Below, piece after piece: positions 26,847 through 37,213 of a stretch of 64,000 bases of DNA. Source of the stretch: Lacrimispora sp. BS-2 (GTDB lineage Bacteria > Bacillota > Clostridia > Lachnospirales > Lachnospiraceae); the NCBI RefSeq assembly GCF_040207125.1, contig NZ_CP157940.1, positions 372,001 through 436,000 of the forward strand, written 5' to 3'. Each line of letters starts with the position of its first letter. Position 1 is the first letter of the stretch. A program made the position numbers and the translations under genes. The notes under the pieces were generated by a model. That model saw only the letters and a list, made by a program, of their open reading frames with translations. It was not told the DNA's origin and ran no database searches.

Positions 26847-29800
26847 TCTGGCAAAAGAACTGGGAAAAGACAGTAGTAAGGAAATACTGGATATCTTGGA
26901 GAAACATAATATAAATTTAAAGAGTTCTTCCAACGTTACGGATGAGCAGGCGGCAATCGTGAAAAAGGAAGTGGGCGGCCACAATCGGGGAACCTCATCG
27001 GCTCAATCCAATGCACCGGCCGGGGATGATTCCGATGCGCCGAAGAAAAAGATCGCGGCGGTATTCAGACCGCAGAACGCGCAGATGAACCCTCAGGGAC
27101 AGCATTCCCAGACACAGAAGGGAAGATCTTATCAGTCTGACCGTCAAAGCGGGGAGCAAAGAAACCGTCAGGTAACAGAGCAGTCTTTATCAGGAACTCC
27201 TGAACATTCAAGAGAACAGAATACAGGAAGCCGGGAAGGCGGAAGACCCCAGGGAGGCTATCAGGGAAACCGCGACAACCGTGACGGAAGACCGCAGGGC
27301 CAGGGAGGCTACCAGGGCAACCGTGACAACCGTGACGGAAGACCGCAGGGCCAGGGAGGCTACCAGGGCAACCGTGACAACCGTGACGGAAGACCGCAGG
27401 GTCAGGGAGGCTATCAGGGAAACCGTGATGGAAGACCGCAGGGCCAGGGAGGCTACCAGGGAAACCGCGATGGAAGACCGCAGGGCCAGGGAGGCTACCA
27501 GGGAAACCGCGACGGAAGACCGCAGGGCCAGGGAGGCTACCAGGGAAACCGTGACGGAAGACCGCAGGGCCAGGGAGGCTATCAGGGAAACCGCGATGGA
27601 AGACCGCAGGGCCAGGGAGGCTATCAGGGAAACCGTGATGGAAGACCGCAGGGCCAGGGAGGCTATCAGGGAAACCGTGATGGAAGACCGCAGGGCCAGG
27701 GAGGCTACCAGGGAAACCGTGACGGAAGACCGCAGGGCCAGGGAGGCTATCAGGGAAATCGTGACGGAAGACCGCAGGGCCAGGGAGGTTACCAGGGAAA
27801 CCGTGACGGAAGACCAGGCTACCAGGGAAACCGCGATGGAAGACCGCAGGGCCAGGGAGGCTATCAGGGAAATCGTGACGGAAGACCGCAGGGCCAGGGA
27901 GGCTATCAGGGAAATCGTGACGGAAGACCGCAGGGCCAGGGAGGCTATCAGGGAAATCGTGACGGAAGACCGCAGGGCCAGGGAGGCTACCAGGGAAACC
28001 GTGACGGAAGACCACAGGGACCACGTACAGGCAGAGATGGCGCTTCAAAGACAGGTTCCTTTGATACTCCCATCCAGGCAAAGCCTACCAGCAACAGGGC
28101 CACAAAGAACGCTTATAAAAATGGCAGATTTGATAAAAGAGATAAAGATGATGAGGCTAAGAAAAGAGCACAGGGCAAGGGTGGAAAGCCATTAAAAACT
28201 CCGGTTCAGCCCCCAGTGCATGTAGAGCCTAAGGTAGAAGAGATAAAGACCATAACGATTCCGGAGGTTATGACCATTAAGGAGCTGGCTGAGAAGATGA
28301 AGCTTCAGCCATCTGCCATTGTAAAGAAGCTGTTTTTACAGGGTAAGATCGTTACGCTTAATACGGAAATCGATTTTGATCAGGCAGAAGAGATCGCAAT
28401 GGGATATGATGTTCTCTGCGAGAAGGAAATAAAAATAGATGTTATTGAGGAACTGCTGAAAGAGGAAGAGGAAAATGAGACAGATATGGTTTCCAGACCG
28501 CCGGTAGTCTGCGTTATGGGCCATGTTGACCATGGTAAAACCTCACTTCTTGATGCCATCCGCCAGAGCCATGTAACCTCCAGAGAGGCAGGCGGAATCA
28601 CACAGCATATTGGTGCTTATACTGTTGAAGTAAAAGGAGAGAAGATCACATTTTTGGATACTCCCGGACACGAAGCCTTTACTGCCATGCGTATGAGAGG
28701 CGCTCAGTCTACCGATATCGCAATTCTTGTAGTAGCAGCCGATGACGGCGTGATGCCTCAGACTGTAGAGGCAATCAACCATGCCAAGGCAGCCGAAGTG
28801 GAGATCATTGTTGCTATTAATAAGATTGATAAACCAAGTGCTAATATTGACAGGGTAAAGCAGGAATTGTCTGAATATGAACTTATTTCTGAAGATTGGG
28901 GCGGAAGCACCGTATTTGTTCCGGTTTCAGCTCATACCAAAGAGGGCATCAAAGAACTTCTGGAAATGATCCTTCTCACCGCAGAAGTAAAGGAATTAAA
29001 GGCTAACCCGGATCGCCGGGCAAGAGGTCTTATTATCGAGGCAGAGCTTGATAAGGGCAAGGGACCGGTTGCTACCGTACTGGTACAGAAGGGAACTCTT
29101 CATGTGGGCGATACAGTTGCCGCAGGCTCCTGTTACGGAAAAGTCCGCGCCATGATGGATGACAAGGGCCGCAGAGTAAAAGAAGCAGGTCCATCCACTC
29201 CGGTTGAGATTTTAGGACTTAACGATGTTCCCAATGCAGGCGAAGTCCTGGTTGGAACTGAAAATGAGAAAGAAGCAAGAAGCTTTGCTGAGACATTTAT
29301 TTCCGAAGGTAAGAATAAATTACTGGAAGATACAAAAGCTAAGTTATCACTGGATGATTTATTCAGCCAGATCAAAGCCGGTAACATCAAAGAGCTTCCG
29401 CTCATCGTAAAGGCGGACGTACAGGGTTCCGTGGAAGCGGTAAAGCAGAGCCTTGTGAAGCTGTCTAACGAAGAGGTTATGATAAAGGTAATTCACGGAG
29501 GCGTAGGCGCAATTAATGAGTCTGACGTTTCACTGGCTTCCGCTTCTAATGCGATCATCATCGGCTTTAACGTAAGACCGGATGTGACTGCAAAATCCAT
29601 AGCGGACCGGGAAAAAGTGGATATGAGGCTTTACAAGGTAATCTATCAGGCCATTGAGGACGTAGAGGCAGCTATGAAGGGAATGCTTGATCCTGTATTT
29701 GAAGAGAAGGTCATCGGCCATGCAATCGTGCGCCAGACCTTTAAGGCTTCCGGCGTAGGCACCATTGCAGGCTCCTACGTAATGGATGGGAAATTCCAGA

Positions 29801-29994
29801 GAGGCTGCAGCGTCCGTATTACACGTAACGGTGATAAGATTTACGAAGGTCCTCTGGCTTCCTTAAAGAGATTTAAGGATGATGTGAAGGAAGTTGCAAC
29901 AGGTTACGAGTGCGGCCTTGTATTTGAGAAGTTTAATGATATCCAGGAAGACGATATGATCGAAGCATATGCCATGGTAGAGGTTCCCCGCTAG
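26833..29994 (+). CDS. infB: Translation initiation factor IF-2 with expanded repeat region
   Basis: A 1053-residue IF-2, longer than usual because of about 18 tandem repeats. Order: IF2N domain (residues 1-40), a Q/N/R-rich linker, the repeat block (about 140-395), a second IF2N domain (near 480-540), the G domain with [17 protein letters not shown] and NKIDK motifs, then domains II-IV. It brings initiator tRNA to the 30S subunit. ATG 26833 has GGAGG upstream and gives the standard [11 protein letters not shown] start. The rest of the operon follows. Confidence 0.96.
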   Translation: MRVYDLAKELGKDSSKEILDILEKHNINLKSSSNVTDEQAAIVKKEVGGHNRGTSSAQSNAPAGDDSDAPKKKIAAVFRPQNAQMNPQGQHSQTQKGRSYQSDRQSGEQRNRQVTEQSLSGTPEHSREQNTGSREGGRPQGGYQGNRDNRDGRPQGQGGYQGNRDNRDGRPQGQGGYQGNRDNRDGRPQGQGGYQGNRDGRPQGQGGYQGNRDGRPQGQGGYQGNRDGRPQGQGGYQGNRDGRPQGQGGYQGNRDGRPQGQGGYQGNRDGRPQGQGGYQGNRDGRPQGQGGYQGNRDGRPQGQGGYQGNRDGRPQGQGGYQGNRDGRPGYQGNRDGRPQGQGGYQGNRDGRPQGQGGYQGNRDGRPQGQGGYQGNRDGRPQGQGGYQGNRDGRPQGPRTGRDGASKTGSFDTPIQAKPTSNRATKNAYKNGRFDKRDKDDEAKKRAQGKGGKPLKTPVQPPVHVEPKVEEIKTITIPEVMTIKELAEKMKLQPSAIVKKLFLQGKIVTLNTEIDFDQAEEIAMGYDVLCEKEIKIDVIEELLKEEEENETDMVSRPPVVCVMGHVDHGKTSLLDAIRQSHVTSREAGGITQHIGAYTVEVKGEKITFLDTPGHEAFTAMRMRGAQSTDIAILVVAADDGVMPQTVEAINHAKAAEVEIIVAINKIDKPSANIDRVKQELSEYELISEDWGGSTVFVPVSAHTKEGIKELLEMILLTAEVKELKANPDRRARGLIIEAELDKGKGPVATVLVQKGTLHVGDTVAAGSCYGKVRAMMDDKGRRVKEAGPSTPVEILGLNDVPNAGEVLVGTENEKEARSFAETFISEGKNKLLEDTKAKLSLDDLFSQIKAGNIKELPLIVKADVQGSVEAVKQSLVKLSNEEVMIKVIHGGVGAINESDVSLASASNAIIIGFNVRPDVTAKSIADREKVDMRLYKVIYQAIEDVEAAMKGMLDPVFEEKVIGHAIVRQTFKASGVGTIAGSYVMDGKFQRGCSVRITRNGDKIYEGPLASLKRFKDDVKEVATGYECGLVFEKFNDIQEDDMIEAYAMVEVPR
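27253..28020 (+). repeat. Tandem repeat block within infB
   Basis: About 18 in-frame units of 42 bp encoding [14 protein letters not shown]. The first three are 51 bp (an extra DNR), and one near 27813 is shortened (GRPGYQGN). Synonymous C/T changes are scattered between units, but most are nearly identical, pointing to recent expansion by slippage or unequal recombination. The block also yields long spurious open frames on both strands. Confidence 0.95.
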
Positions 29995-30024
29995 GAACCT
30001 GCATCCTGGAATTTTGAAAAGATG

Positions 30025-30051
30025 AGCCCGTAACTGCGGGCTGGTCTTTTT
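30025..30051 (+). terminator. Terminator-like hairpin between infB and rbfA
   Basis: AGCCCG/CGGGCT with a 6-base loop followed by TGGTCTTTTT. The stem is short, so it probably only reduces read-through into rbfA. Confidence 0.55.
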
Positions 30052-30082
30052 GAAAATGCGGACAAAAAGCGAAAGGAATAAC

Positions 30083-30445
30083 ATGCGTAAAAATAGTATA
30101 AAGAATACAAGAATCAACATGGAGGTCCAGAGGGAATTAAGCGAGATTATCCGTCTGGAAATCAAAGACCCAAGAATCCATCCCATGACTACCGTGGTTG
30201 ACGTCCAGGTTACTCCAGATTTAAAATACTGCAAGGCATATATCAGTATTCTGGGAGATGAGGAGGCCGGAAAGGCTACCATTGAAGGATTAAAGAGTGC
30301 AGAAGGTTACATCCGCCGTGAATTGGCAAGGAGAGTGAACCTTCGCAACACGCCGGAGATCAAGTTTATTCTGGACCAGTCCATTGAGTATGGAGTAAAT
30401 ATGTCCAAATTGATAGACGAGGTAACAAAAGATATCAGAGATTAG
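30083..30445 (+). CDS. rbfA: Ribosome-binding factor A
   Basis: A 120-residue RbfA, a KH-like cold-shock/30S maturation factor. It shows the usual SERVQRELSEII-type N-terminus (here INMEVQRELSEIIRLEIKDPR) and VTPDLKYCKAYISILGD. ATG 30083 follows AAAGGAAT; the longer in-frame start lies in the hairpin region. Confidence 0.93.
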   Translation: MRKNSIKNTRINMEVQRELSEIIRLEIKDPRIHPMTTVVDVQVTPDLKYCKAYISILGDEEAGKATIEGLKSAEGYIRRELARRVNLRNTPEIKFILDQSIEYGVNMSKLIDEVTKDIRD

Positions 30446-30457
30446 GGAGGTGCCCTT

Positions 30458-31408
30458 GTGAGTTTTTTTGACACAGTGCTTGAAGATGTAAAAACGGTAG
30501 CAATCATCGGTCATGTCCGTCCGGATGGAGACTGTGTTGGTTCCTGTCTGACGGCTTACAACTACCTGGAGGAGAATCATCCGGAAGTGGAGGCTGTGGT
30601 TTATCTTGAGACCCCTCCTTCAAAGTTTGATTATCTTAAGAATTTTGGCTGCATTGTCAGCGACTTTTCAGAGGATAAGGAATATGATCTCTGTGTTTGC
30701 CTTGACTGCAGCGATACGCTCCGGTTCGGAGAGGCATTAAAGTTCTTCACTGCCGCCAAAAAGAGTCTCTGTGTGGATCACCATGTTACCAATTTAAGAT
30801 ACGCAGAAGAGAATATAGTACAGGATGATGCCAGTTCCACCTGTGAGGTGCTCTACGGCCTTTTGGATGAAAATAAGATATCCAAAGAAGTCGCGGAATG
30901 CATTTATACCGGCATCATCCATGATACCGGAGTGTTTAAATATGACTGCACCTCGAAGAAAACCATGGAGATTGCAGGAAAGCTGATGGAAAAGGGCATC
31001 GACTTTTCAAAGATCATCGATGACAGCTTTTACCGGAAGACCTATATCCAGAACCAGATTCTTGGCAGGGCTTTATTAGAGAGCATAACCTTTCATGGCG
31101 GCCGGTGTATTTTCAGCGCCGTAAGCAAAAAGGATATGGATTTTTACGGTGTTACCGGTGCAGATATGGATGGAATCATTGATCAGCTTCGAATCACAGA
31201 GGGTGTGGAATGCGCCATATTCATGTATGAGGTCTCATGCAGGGAGTATAAAGTGAGCCTGCGCTCCACCACGGATCTTGATGTGAGCAAAATTGCCGTT
31301 TATTTCGGCGGCGGCGGTCATAAAAAAGCGGCCGGCTGTACCATGGCAGGAAGCGTTCATGACGTGATCAACAATCTGTCGAACCAGATTGCAAAACAGC
31401 TTAACTAG
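30458..31408 (+). CDS. nrnA: DHH-family bifunctional oligoribonuclease/pAp phosphatase
   Basis: A 316-residue DHH/DHHA1 phosphoesterase like NrnA, which degrades nano-RNA and pAp. Metal-binding motifs are GHVRPDGDCVGS, LDCSDTLRFG and CVDHHVTN; the C-terminal DHHA1 domain has FGGGGHKKAAG. The start has AGGGAGGTG upstream; the first codon is GTG. Typical position between rbfA and truB in clostridia. Confidence 0.92.
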   Translation: MSFFDTVLEDVKTVAIIGHVRPDGDCVGSCLTAYNYLEENHPEVEAVVYLETPPSKFDYLKNFGCIVSDFSEDKEYDLCVCLDCSDTLRFGEALKFFTAAKKSLCVDHHVTNLRYAEENIVQDDASSTCEVLYGLLDENKISKEVAECIYTGIIHDTGVFKYDCTSKKTMEIAGKLMEKGIDFSKIIDDSFYRKTYIQNQILGRALLESITFHGGRCIFSAVSKKDMDFYGVTGADMDGIIDQLRITEGVECAIFMYEVSCREYKVSLRSTTDLDVSKIAVYFGGGGHKKAAGCTMAGSVHDVINNLSNQIAKQLN

Positions 31409-31420
31409 GAGACAGGAGCT

Positions 31421-32326
31421 ATGGCAGACGGCATTATCAATGTATACAAGGAAAAAGGATTTACCTCTCATGACGTTGTGGCGAAAATGAGAGGTATTTT
31501 AAAGCAGAAAAAGATAGGACATACAGGAACCCTGGACCCAATGGCAGAAGGAGTGCTGCCCGTATGCCTGGGAAAGGCGACCAAGCTTTGCGATATGCTG
31601 ACGGATAAGACCAAAACTTATGAGGCAGTCCTGCTTCTTGGCAGGGAAACCGATACCCAAGACACCACGGGAAAAGTTCTGGCGGAATATCCGGTTAATA
31701 TAGATGAGACTCAGGTGAAGGAAGCCGTACTAAGCTTTCTGGGCCATTACGATCAGATACCTCCCATGTATTCGGCTTTAAAGGTGGATGGAAAAAAGCT
31801 TTATGAGCTGGCCAGAGCCGGAAAAGAAGTGGAGCGGAAAGCCCGGCCTGTGGAAATATTGGAGATCAGTGTAGACCGGATCGAGCTTCCCCGGGTAACC
31901 ATGACCGTAACCTGTTCCAAGGGAACCTATATCCGGACCCTTTGTTATGATATCGGAAGAAAGCTTGGCTGCGGGGGCTGCATGGAATCCCTTCTCCGTA
32001 CCCAGGTTTCCGGGTTTTGCTTAAAGGACAGCCTGACCCTGGCCAGGATCGAGGAACTTCGGGATGAGGGAACCCTGGAAGAACACATCCTCGCTGTGGA
32101 CAAGGTGTTTTCAGAATATCCGGCTCTTAAGATGAAGCCGGATTTTGATAAGCTGGTCCACAATGGAAACCCATTTTACAGAAACCAGGCTGAGGGAGAT
32201 TCCTGGTTTCCTGACGGGCCTGTAAGAGTATATGACAGCAGAAACCAGTTCATCGGTGTTTACGGACCTGACAGAGAGAAGAAGCTTCTTAAGCCTCAAA
32301 AGGTATTTTTGGGAGGAGCGCCTTAA
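31421..32326 (+). CDS. truB: tRNA pseudouridine-55 synthase
   Basis: A 301-residue TruB. The catalytic aspartate is Asp39 in GHTGTLDPMAEGVLP; KTYEAVLLLG, PPMYSALKVDGKKLYELAR and CSKGTYIRTL are also conserved. It isomerises U55 of tRNAs. AGGAGACAGGAGCT precedes the ATG. Confidence 0.94.
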   Translation: MADGIINVYKEKGFTSHDVVAKMRGILKQKKIGHTGTLDPMAEGVLPVCLGKATKLCDMLTDKTKTYEAVLLLGRETDTQDTTGKVLAEYPVNIDETQVKEAVLSFLGHYDQIPPMYSALKVDGKKLYELARAGKEVERKARPVEILEISVDRIELPRVTMTVTCSKGTYIRTLCYDIGRKLGCGGCMESLLRTQVSGFCLKDSLTLARIEELRDEGTLEEHILAVDKVFSEYPALKMKPDFDKLVHNGNPFYRNQAEGDSWFPDGPVRVYDSRNQFIGVYGPDREKKLLKPQKVFLGGAP

Positions 32327-32375
32327 GGGATCCCTATATGCCTTGAGAAGCCGGGCAAGAGAGAGGAAATGAATC

Positions 32376-33329
32376 ATGGAATATATAGCCGGAACCAGAG
32401 AATTTCAGATTAAAGAGCCTGCAGTTGTAACTCTGGGGAAATTTGACGGACGCCACAGAGGCCACCAGAAGCTGTTAAAGCGGATGGGTGAGATAAAGGA
32501 AGAAAAAGGGTATAAGACGGCTGTCCTTACCTTTGATATGTCCCCTAATGTACTTATGACAGGAAGTCCCCAGAAGGTTATTACTACCAATCTGGAGAGA
32601 AAAAATAATCTGGAAAAGATCGGTATTGATTATCTAGTGGAGTATCCCTTTACAGAGGAAACCTCCCATATGGAGCCGGAGGAATTCGTAAAGCGTGTTC
32701 TGGCAGGTCAGATGAACGCCAGGATTATCGTAGTTGGCACGGATTGTTCCTTTGGTTATAAAGGAGCCGGAAATGCGGACAGCCTTTCCCAGTGGAAGGA
32801 CCGGTATGGATATGAACTGATGGTTATTCCAAAAGAGCAGGATGAGCACCGGGATATCAGCAGTACCTACATCAGGGAACAGTTGGATGCCGGAAATATG
32901 GAAAAGGCCAACGAGCTTTTGGGAGAGCCGTATGCCATACATGGAACCGTAGTTCACGGTAACCACATCGGAGGGGCTGTTCTGGGATTCCCCACGGCCA
33001 ATATCATGCCCCCGCCGGAGAAACACCTTCCTTTATTCGGCGTGTATGTGTCCAAAGTATATGTTGACGGTACTTATTATGGAGGTATTACTAATATCGG
33101 AAAAAAGCCCACGGTGGAGGGAATTTCACCTGTTGGAGCAGAAACATTTATTTATGGTATAAATGATGATATTTATGGAAAGACTATAGAAGTACAGCTT
33201 TTGCATTTCATCCGTCCTGAACGGAAATTTGAAGGGCTGGAACAATTAAAGGCACAGATTGGAAAGGATAGAGAATACGGGATGCGGTATTTAAAAGCCC
33301 TTTCAGATCAGCAAATCACTCATTTGTAA
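32376..33329 (+). CDS. ribF: Bifunctional riboflavin kinase/FMN adenylyltransferase
   Basis: A 317-residue RibF. The N-terminal nucleotidyltransferase domain has GKFDGRHRGHQ, a variant of the common G-N-F-D-G-x-H-x-G-H motif, and GTDCSFGYKGAGN; DISSTYIREQL ends it. The C-terminal riboflavin kinase domain has FPTANI and GVYVSKV. It makes FMN and FAD, which the flavoproteins of the left operon would need. GAGAGGAAATGA lies upstream. Confidence 0.93.
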   Translation: MEYIAGTREFQIKEPAVVTLGKFDGRHRGHQKLLKRMGEIKEEKGYKTAVLTFDMSPNVLMTGSPQKVITTNLERKNNLEKIGIDYLVEYPFTEETSHMEPEEFVKRVLAGQMNARIIVVGTDCSFGYKGAGNADSLSQWKDRYGYELMVIPKEQDEHRDISSTYIREQLDAGNMEKANELLGEPYAIHGTVVHGNHIGGAVLGFPTANIMPPPEKHLPLFGVYVSKVYVDGTYYGGITNIGKKPTVEGISPVGAETFIYGINDDIYGKTIEVQLLHFIRPERKFEGLEQLKAQIGKDREYGMRYLKALSDQQITHL

Positions 33330-33363
33330 AAGGAAAGGCCAAAACTTGCGAAGGAAAGTGCAT

Positions 33364-34407
33364 ATGACTGACAAAGCATGGAAGGTACTAGGCTTTGCTA
33401 TTGCATGCGGCAGCGCCGTATGGATAGGAACAGCAGATGTACAGGCCGCAAAATCAGAGCCTTCTGTCAAGACCGGTTCGCCAGTAGCAGGCATTTCGGT
33501 CTATATGGATCAATATCAGGAATCCATGAAACAGGCAGGAGCGGAAACGCCGGCCGGTCTTACGCAGGAAAAAGTGAGGTATGGAACCTTCAACTCAATA
33601 TTTCAGAATCTTGGAGTGAGTGTGGTGGAGGATTCCTTGAACATCAGGAAAGAACCAAAGAATGATGCGGAAATCGTGGGGAAATTAAAAAACCATGCCG
33701 GCAGCAGCGTGCTGTCAGAAGAAAATGGCTGGTATAAAATAAAGTCAGGGCAGATAACCGGTTATGTATACGGAAAATATCTGACTACCGGACAGGAAGC
33801 CAGAGCAATTGCCTACTATGACATGAAGCTGATGCTCCGGGTAGACACTGAGACCCTTCGGGTCCGCAGCAAACCGAATACGGATTCTGAAGTACTGGGC
33901 AGGATTCACGAAGGTGAAACCTATCCTTTTATCTCCAACAAAGGGGGATGGGCAACAATCCAGTATAAGGGTCAGAAAGCTTATGCCTATATACCGGAAA
34001 ATGCCACGGTCGCATATACCATACCTGAAGCGGAAAAATGCAGTGACCTCCGAAATCAGGTCGTAAACTATGCGGTCGGGTTTGTAGGGAACCCATACCG
34101 GTGGGGCGGCACCAATCCCAATACAGGGGCGGACTGCTCCGGTTTTATCCAGTATGTAATGGAACATGCCGCTGGAGTCCATTTAGACCGTACCTCCAGG
34201 CAGCAGGCCGAAGAGGGAGAGGTCATACCTGCTTCCAGCATGGAGCCTGGCGACTTGCTGTTCTATGCAAGCGGAAGGCAAATCGACCATGTGGCCATGT
34301 ATATTGGAAAGGGAAAGATCGTCCATGCGGCAAATAGCAGGAGCGGGATCAAAATCTCCTCCTGGAATTACAGGAAGCCGGTCACCATACGGCGGGTGAT
34401 CCCGTGA
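33364..34407 (+). CDS. Secreted NlpC/P60 endopeptidase with two SH3 domains
   Basis: A 347-residue exported cell-wall hydrolase. A signal peptide occupies about residues 1-30 (KVLGFAIACGSAVWIG then AQA-like VQAA). Two bacterial SH3 domains follow (SLNIRKEPKNDAEIVGKL and TLRVRSKPNTDSEVLGRI), then an NlpC/P60 domain with Cys in GADCSGFIQYV, His in DHVAMYIGKG and His in IVHAA. It cleaves peptide stems in peptidoglycan. ATG 33364 is preferred to TTG 33346 because AAGGAAAG lies between them. Last gene of this plus-strand run. Confidence 0.9.
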   Translation: MTDKAWKVLGFAIACGSAVWIGTADVQAAKSEPSVKTGSPVAGISVYMDQYQESMKQAGAETPAGLTQEKVRYGTFNSIFQNLGVSVVEDSLNIRKEPKNDAEIVGKLKNHAGSSVLSEENGWYKIKSGQITGYVYGKYLTTGQEARAIAYYDMKLMLRVDTETLRVRSKPNTDSEVLGRIHEGETYPFISNKGGWATIQYKGQKAYAYIPENATVAYTIPEAEKCSDLRNQVVNYAVGFVGNPYRWGGTNPNTGADCSGFIQYVMEHAAGVHLDRTSRQQAEEGEVIPASSMEPGDLLFYASGRQIDHVAMYIGKGKIVHAANSRSGIKISSWNYRKPVTIRRVIP

Positions 34408-34429
34408 CAATGATAAGTAAAACAAATGA

Positions 34430-34487
34430 AAAGGTTGCAGACTGACGCCCCATAAGAAAGGGGATGCCGGTCTGCAACCTTTATTTT
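34430..34487. terminator. Bidirectional terminator between the NlpC/P60 gene and livF
   Basis: AAAGGTTGCAGACTG pairs with CGGTCTGCAACCTTT, with an inner GCCCC/GGGG stem; T-runs follow on both strands. It ends the plus-strand run and the minus-strand liv operon. Confidence 0.9.
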
Positions 34488-35196
34488 AGTCTTTCTTTTT
34501 TCCAAGATAAGCCGCTTTTACCGACTCGTCGGCCAACAGCTTTTTCCCGGACCCTTTCATGGTGATGCACCCGGTTTCCAGCACATAGCCGATATCAGCC
34601 GTATGAAGGGCCATATTGGCGTTCTGCTCAATAAGAAGCACGGTCACACCCTTTTTGTTGATCTCACGGATAATGGAGAAAATATCCTTTACAATCAGCG
34701 GAGCAAGCCCCAGTGAGGGTTCATCCATCATTAGGATCCTTGGATGGCTCATAAGAGCTCTGGCAACTGCCAGCATCTGCTGTTCACCTCCTGAAAGGGT
34801 ACCGGCAAGCTGCCAGCTCCTCTCTTTCAGCCTGGGAAATAAATCATAGACCCAGTTAATATCTTCCCTAAGATCGTCATTTCTTAAGTAGGCTCCGATC
34901 TTGATATTTTCAATAACAGTCATATCCGGAAACACATGGCGCCCTTCCGGCACCAGGGCAATTCCCTTAGATATAATATCCGGCGTATCTTTGCCGATCA
35001 ATTCTTCCCCATCCAGGGTGATGCTGCTTTCAGCAGACGGTTTTACCAGCCCTACTATGGACTTTAAAGTCGTACTTTTTCCGGCTCCATTGGCCCCGAT
35101 AAGGGTCACAATGCTCTTATCCGGCACTTCAAAGGAAATTCCCTTAACGGCTTCGATTCCGCCGTAATTCACTCGCAAGTTATCAATCTTCAGCAT
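34486..35196 (-). CDS. livF: Branched-chain amino acid ABC transporter ATPase LivF
   Basis: A 236-residue ATPase with Walker A GANGAGKST, signature LSGGEQQM and Walker B RILMMDEPSLGLAP, the LivF-type sequence. It is the fifth and last gene of livJHMGF and overlaps livG by 14 bp. Confidence 0.93.
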   Translation of the reverse strand: MLKIDNLRVNYGGIEAVKGISFEVPDKSIVTLIGANGAGKSTTLKSIVGLVKPSAESSITLDGEELIGKDTPDIISKGIALVPEGRHVFPDMTVIENIKIGAYLRNDDLREDINWVYDLFPRLKERSWQLAGTLSGGEQQMLAVARALMSHPRILMMDEPSLGLAPLIVKDIFSIIREINKKGVTVLLIEQNANMALHTADIGYVLETGCITMKGSGKKLLADESVKAAYLGKKKD

Positions 35197-36049
35197 CGTC
35201 GCTCACCCCCAGATATGCTTCAATTACCCGTTCATTGTTCTGGATCTCCTCAGGCGTTCCCTGTGCGATCAGCTTGCCGAAATCCAGAACATAGATGCGG
35301 TCCGAAATCTGCATGACCAGATCCATATGGTGTTCGATCATGAAAACCGTAAGATGGTAGGAATCCCGGATCTTTTTAATAAAATCCGTTAACTCCTGGG
35401 TTTCCTGGGGATTCATGCCTGCTGCCGGCTCATCAAGAAGCAGAAACTTTGGTTCCGTTGCAAGGGCCCTGGCAATTTCCAGGCACCTTTGTAAGCCATA
35501 GGGAAGGGAGGAAGCGATTTCATCCTTTAAATGAAGCAGGTTCTGTTCCTCTAAAAGGGCAGTGGTCTCCGCCCGCATCCGTTCCTCTTCCCTGCGGTTT
35601 AACCGGAGAGTTGCGGAAAATACATTCTGCTTTGCGCGCATGTGCTTTGCAATGAGCACGTTATCGAATACGGTCAGCTGTCCGAAAAGCCGGATGTTCT
35701 GGAAGGTACGGGCAATGCCCTTTTTTGTGATCACATCCGGTGTGCTGCTGATCACAGGAATGGGTCTTGGCGCTACTTCTCCCAGATAGTTTTTTTTCAT
35801 TTTTCCCTTTGGAGTGTTGGAAAGAATGGTTTCTCCCATAAAATCCACCTGTCCGAAGGTAGGCTCATAAATACCGGTAACACAGTTAAATGCCGTTGTC
35901 TTACCCGCACCGTTGGGGCCGATCAAAGCCACGATCTCTCCCTGGTTTACATCAAGGGTCAGACCGTTTACAGCCACAACGCCGCCGAACTGCATGGTAA
36001 TGTCCTGCATGTGGAGCACGTTAATGGTCGTATTTGCTGTATTTGACAT
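35183..36049 (-). CDS. livG: Branched-chain amino acid ABC transporter ATPase LivG
   Basis: A 288-residue LivG-type ATPase: Walker A GPNGAGKTT, RTFQNIRLFGQLTVFDNVLIA, a weak signature (SLPYGLQRCLEIARAL) and Walker B FLLLDEPAAGMNPQE. The ATG overlaps the livM stop. It pairs with LivF. Confidence 0.93.
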   Translation of the reverse strand: MSNTANTTINVLHMQDITMQFGGVVAVNGLTLDVNQGEIVALIGPNGAGKTTAFNCVTGIYEPTFGQVDFMGETILSNTPKGKMKKNYLGEVAPRPIPVISSTPDVITKKGIARTFQNIRLFGQLTVFDNVLIAKHMRAKQNVFSATLRLNRREEERMRAETTALLEEQNLLHLKDEIASSLPYGLQRCLEIARALATEPKFLLLDEPAAGMNPQETQELTDFIKKIRDSYHLTVFMIEHHMDLVMQISDRIYVLDFGKLIAQGTPEEIQNNERVIEAYLGVSDDAED

Positions 36050-37212
36050 TATGCGTTATCTCCTTTCTTATTGCTGTCCACGCTTTCTGGAGATAAAGGT
36101 ATACCCGCAGGGTGCTTCTGTGCTTTGCTTTTTCTCTTCAGCCTGGATGGAATGCTGCGGATAAGCCGTCCAAGCCCTTCCCAGGAGAATTCGTTGCTGC
36201 CCATAATTCCGCGGCGGTAGAAGAGCACGACCACCATCAATAAAATAGAAAAGATGACCATACGGAAACCGGAGCGGAACAGGGGGACTTCAAATCCCCC
36301 GATAACCAGAGGATTATCAAAGAAACGGAGCCATTCCCTTCCAGCGGTGACCAGGAAGGCGCCGATAATGCTTCCCGTAATGCTTCCGATTCCTCCAAGG
36401 ACTACGATCAGCAGGATATCGTAGGTCAGATTGATGGAAAAGGTCTTTGAGTCAATGGAGCGCATGAATATGGCCAGAAGTCCGCCTCCTACGCCTGTGA
36501 AAAAGGAAGAGATGACAAAGGCCAGCTCCTTGTAACGGAATAGGTTCAGCCCCATGGCCTGGGCGGCCACCTCATCTTCACGGAGAGCCTTAAACGCCCG
36601 CCCATAAGAGGAATTAATGAGAAGGACCATTAAAAGGATGCAAAGGACCGGGAGCCCAAAGGCTGTAAACAGGTTGGGAAAACCGGGGATGCTTTTTAAA
36701 CCGTAGGAACCGTTGGTGATCCTGTCTAACTGGGGTGCCGCAATGACAGCCCGGATGATCTCGGAAAAGCCCAGGGTGGCAATGGCCAGATAATCACTTT
36801 TTAACCGGAGAACCGGAATGCCGATTAGGGCGGCCATGGCTGCGGCAATGAGTCCTGCAATAATAAGGGCCAGCCAGAAAGGACAGTGCAAGTTTGCGAT
36901 AGCAGGAGAGATGCCGTTAACGTAGTAAACACTTGCTCTGCTGTCAACAGGAATGGTAAGGATGGCTACGGTATAGGCTCCGATTGCCATGAAACCGGCC
37001 TGGCCTAAGGAGAATAATCCGGTAAAACCGGTAAGCAGGTTCATGGAAACGGCAACGACCGCGTAAATGGCGCTCCGTTCCAGGATGGAGATCTGATAGC
37101 TGTACCTGGAAGTGTTAGCCTGTAAAAAAGCCAGCAGGCCGATGATGACTAAAAGAGCGGCCAGAGTATAAAGTTTGTTTTTGGAAACTGTGTTTTTCTT
37201 CATAGGGGGCAC
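36049..37212 (-). CDS. livM: Branched-chain amino acid ABC transporter permease LivM
   Basis: A 387-residue membrane protein with about ten transmembrane segments and the LivM-type stretches LTGFTGLFSLGQAGFMAIGAY and LGGIGSITGSIIGA. The C-terminus has a basic tail after the last membrane segment. It lies 1 bp from livH. Confidence 0.92.
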   Translation of the reverse strand: MPPMKKNTVSKNKLYTLAALLVIIGLLAFLQANTSRYSYQISILERSAIYAVVAVSMNLLTGFTGLFSLGQAGFMAIGAYTVAILTIPVDSRASVYYVNGISPAIANLHCPFWLALIIAGLIAAAMAALIGIPVLRLKSDYLAIATLGFSEIIRAVIAAPQLDRITNGSYGLKSIPGFPNLFTAFGLPVLCILLMVLLINSSYGRAFKALREDEVAAQAMGLNLFRYKELAFVISSFFTGVGGGLLAIFMRSIDSKTFSINLTYDILLIVVLGGIGSITGSIIGAFLVTAGREWLRFFDNPLVIGGFEVPLFRSGFRMVIFSILLMVVVLFYRRGIMGSNEFSWEGLGRLIRSIPSRLKRKSKAQKHPAGIPLSPESVDSNKKGDNA

Positions 37213-37213
37213 C

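Noticed and set aside
27253..28020. CRISPR-like repeat array
   Set aside because: Repeats are contiguous without unique spacers and are in frame within infB.
27065..28195. Long open frames on both strands inside infB (338 and 304 codons)
   Set aside because: They are by-products of the 42-bp repeat, which is a multiple of three and so keeps every frame open; the true frame carries IF-2 domains.
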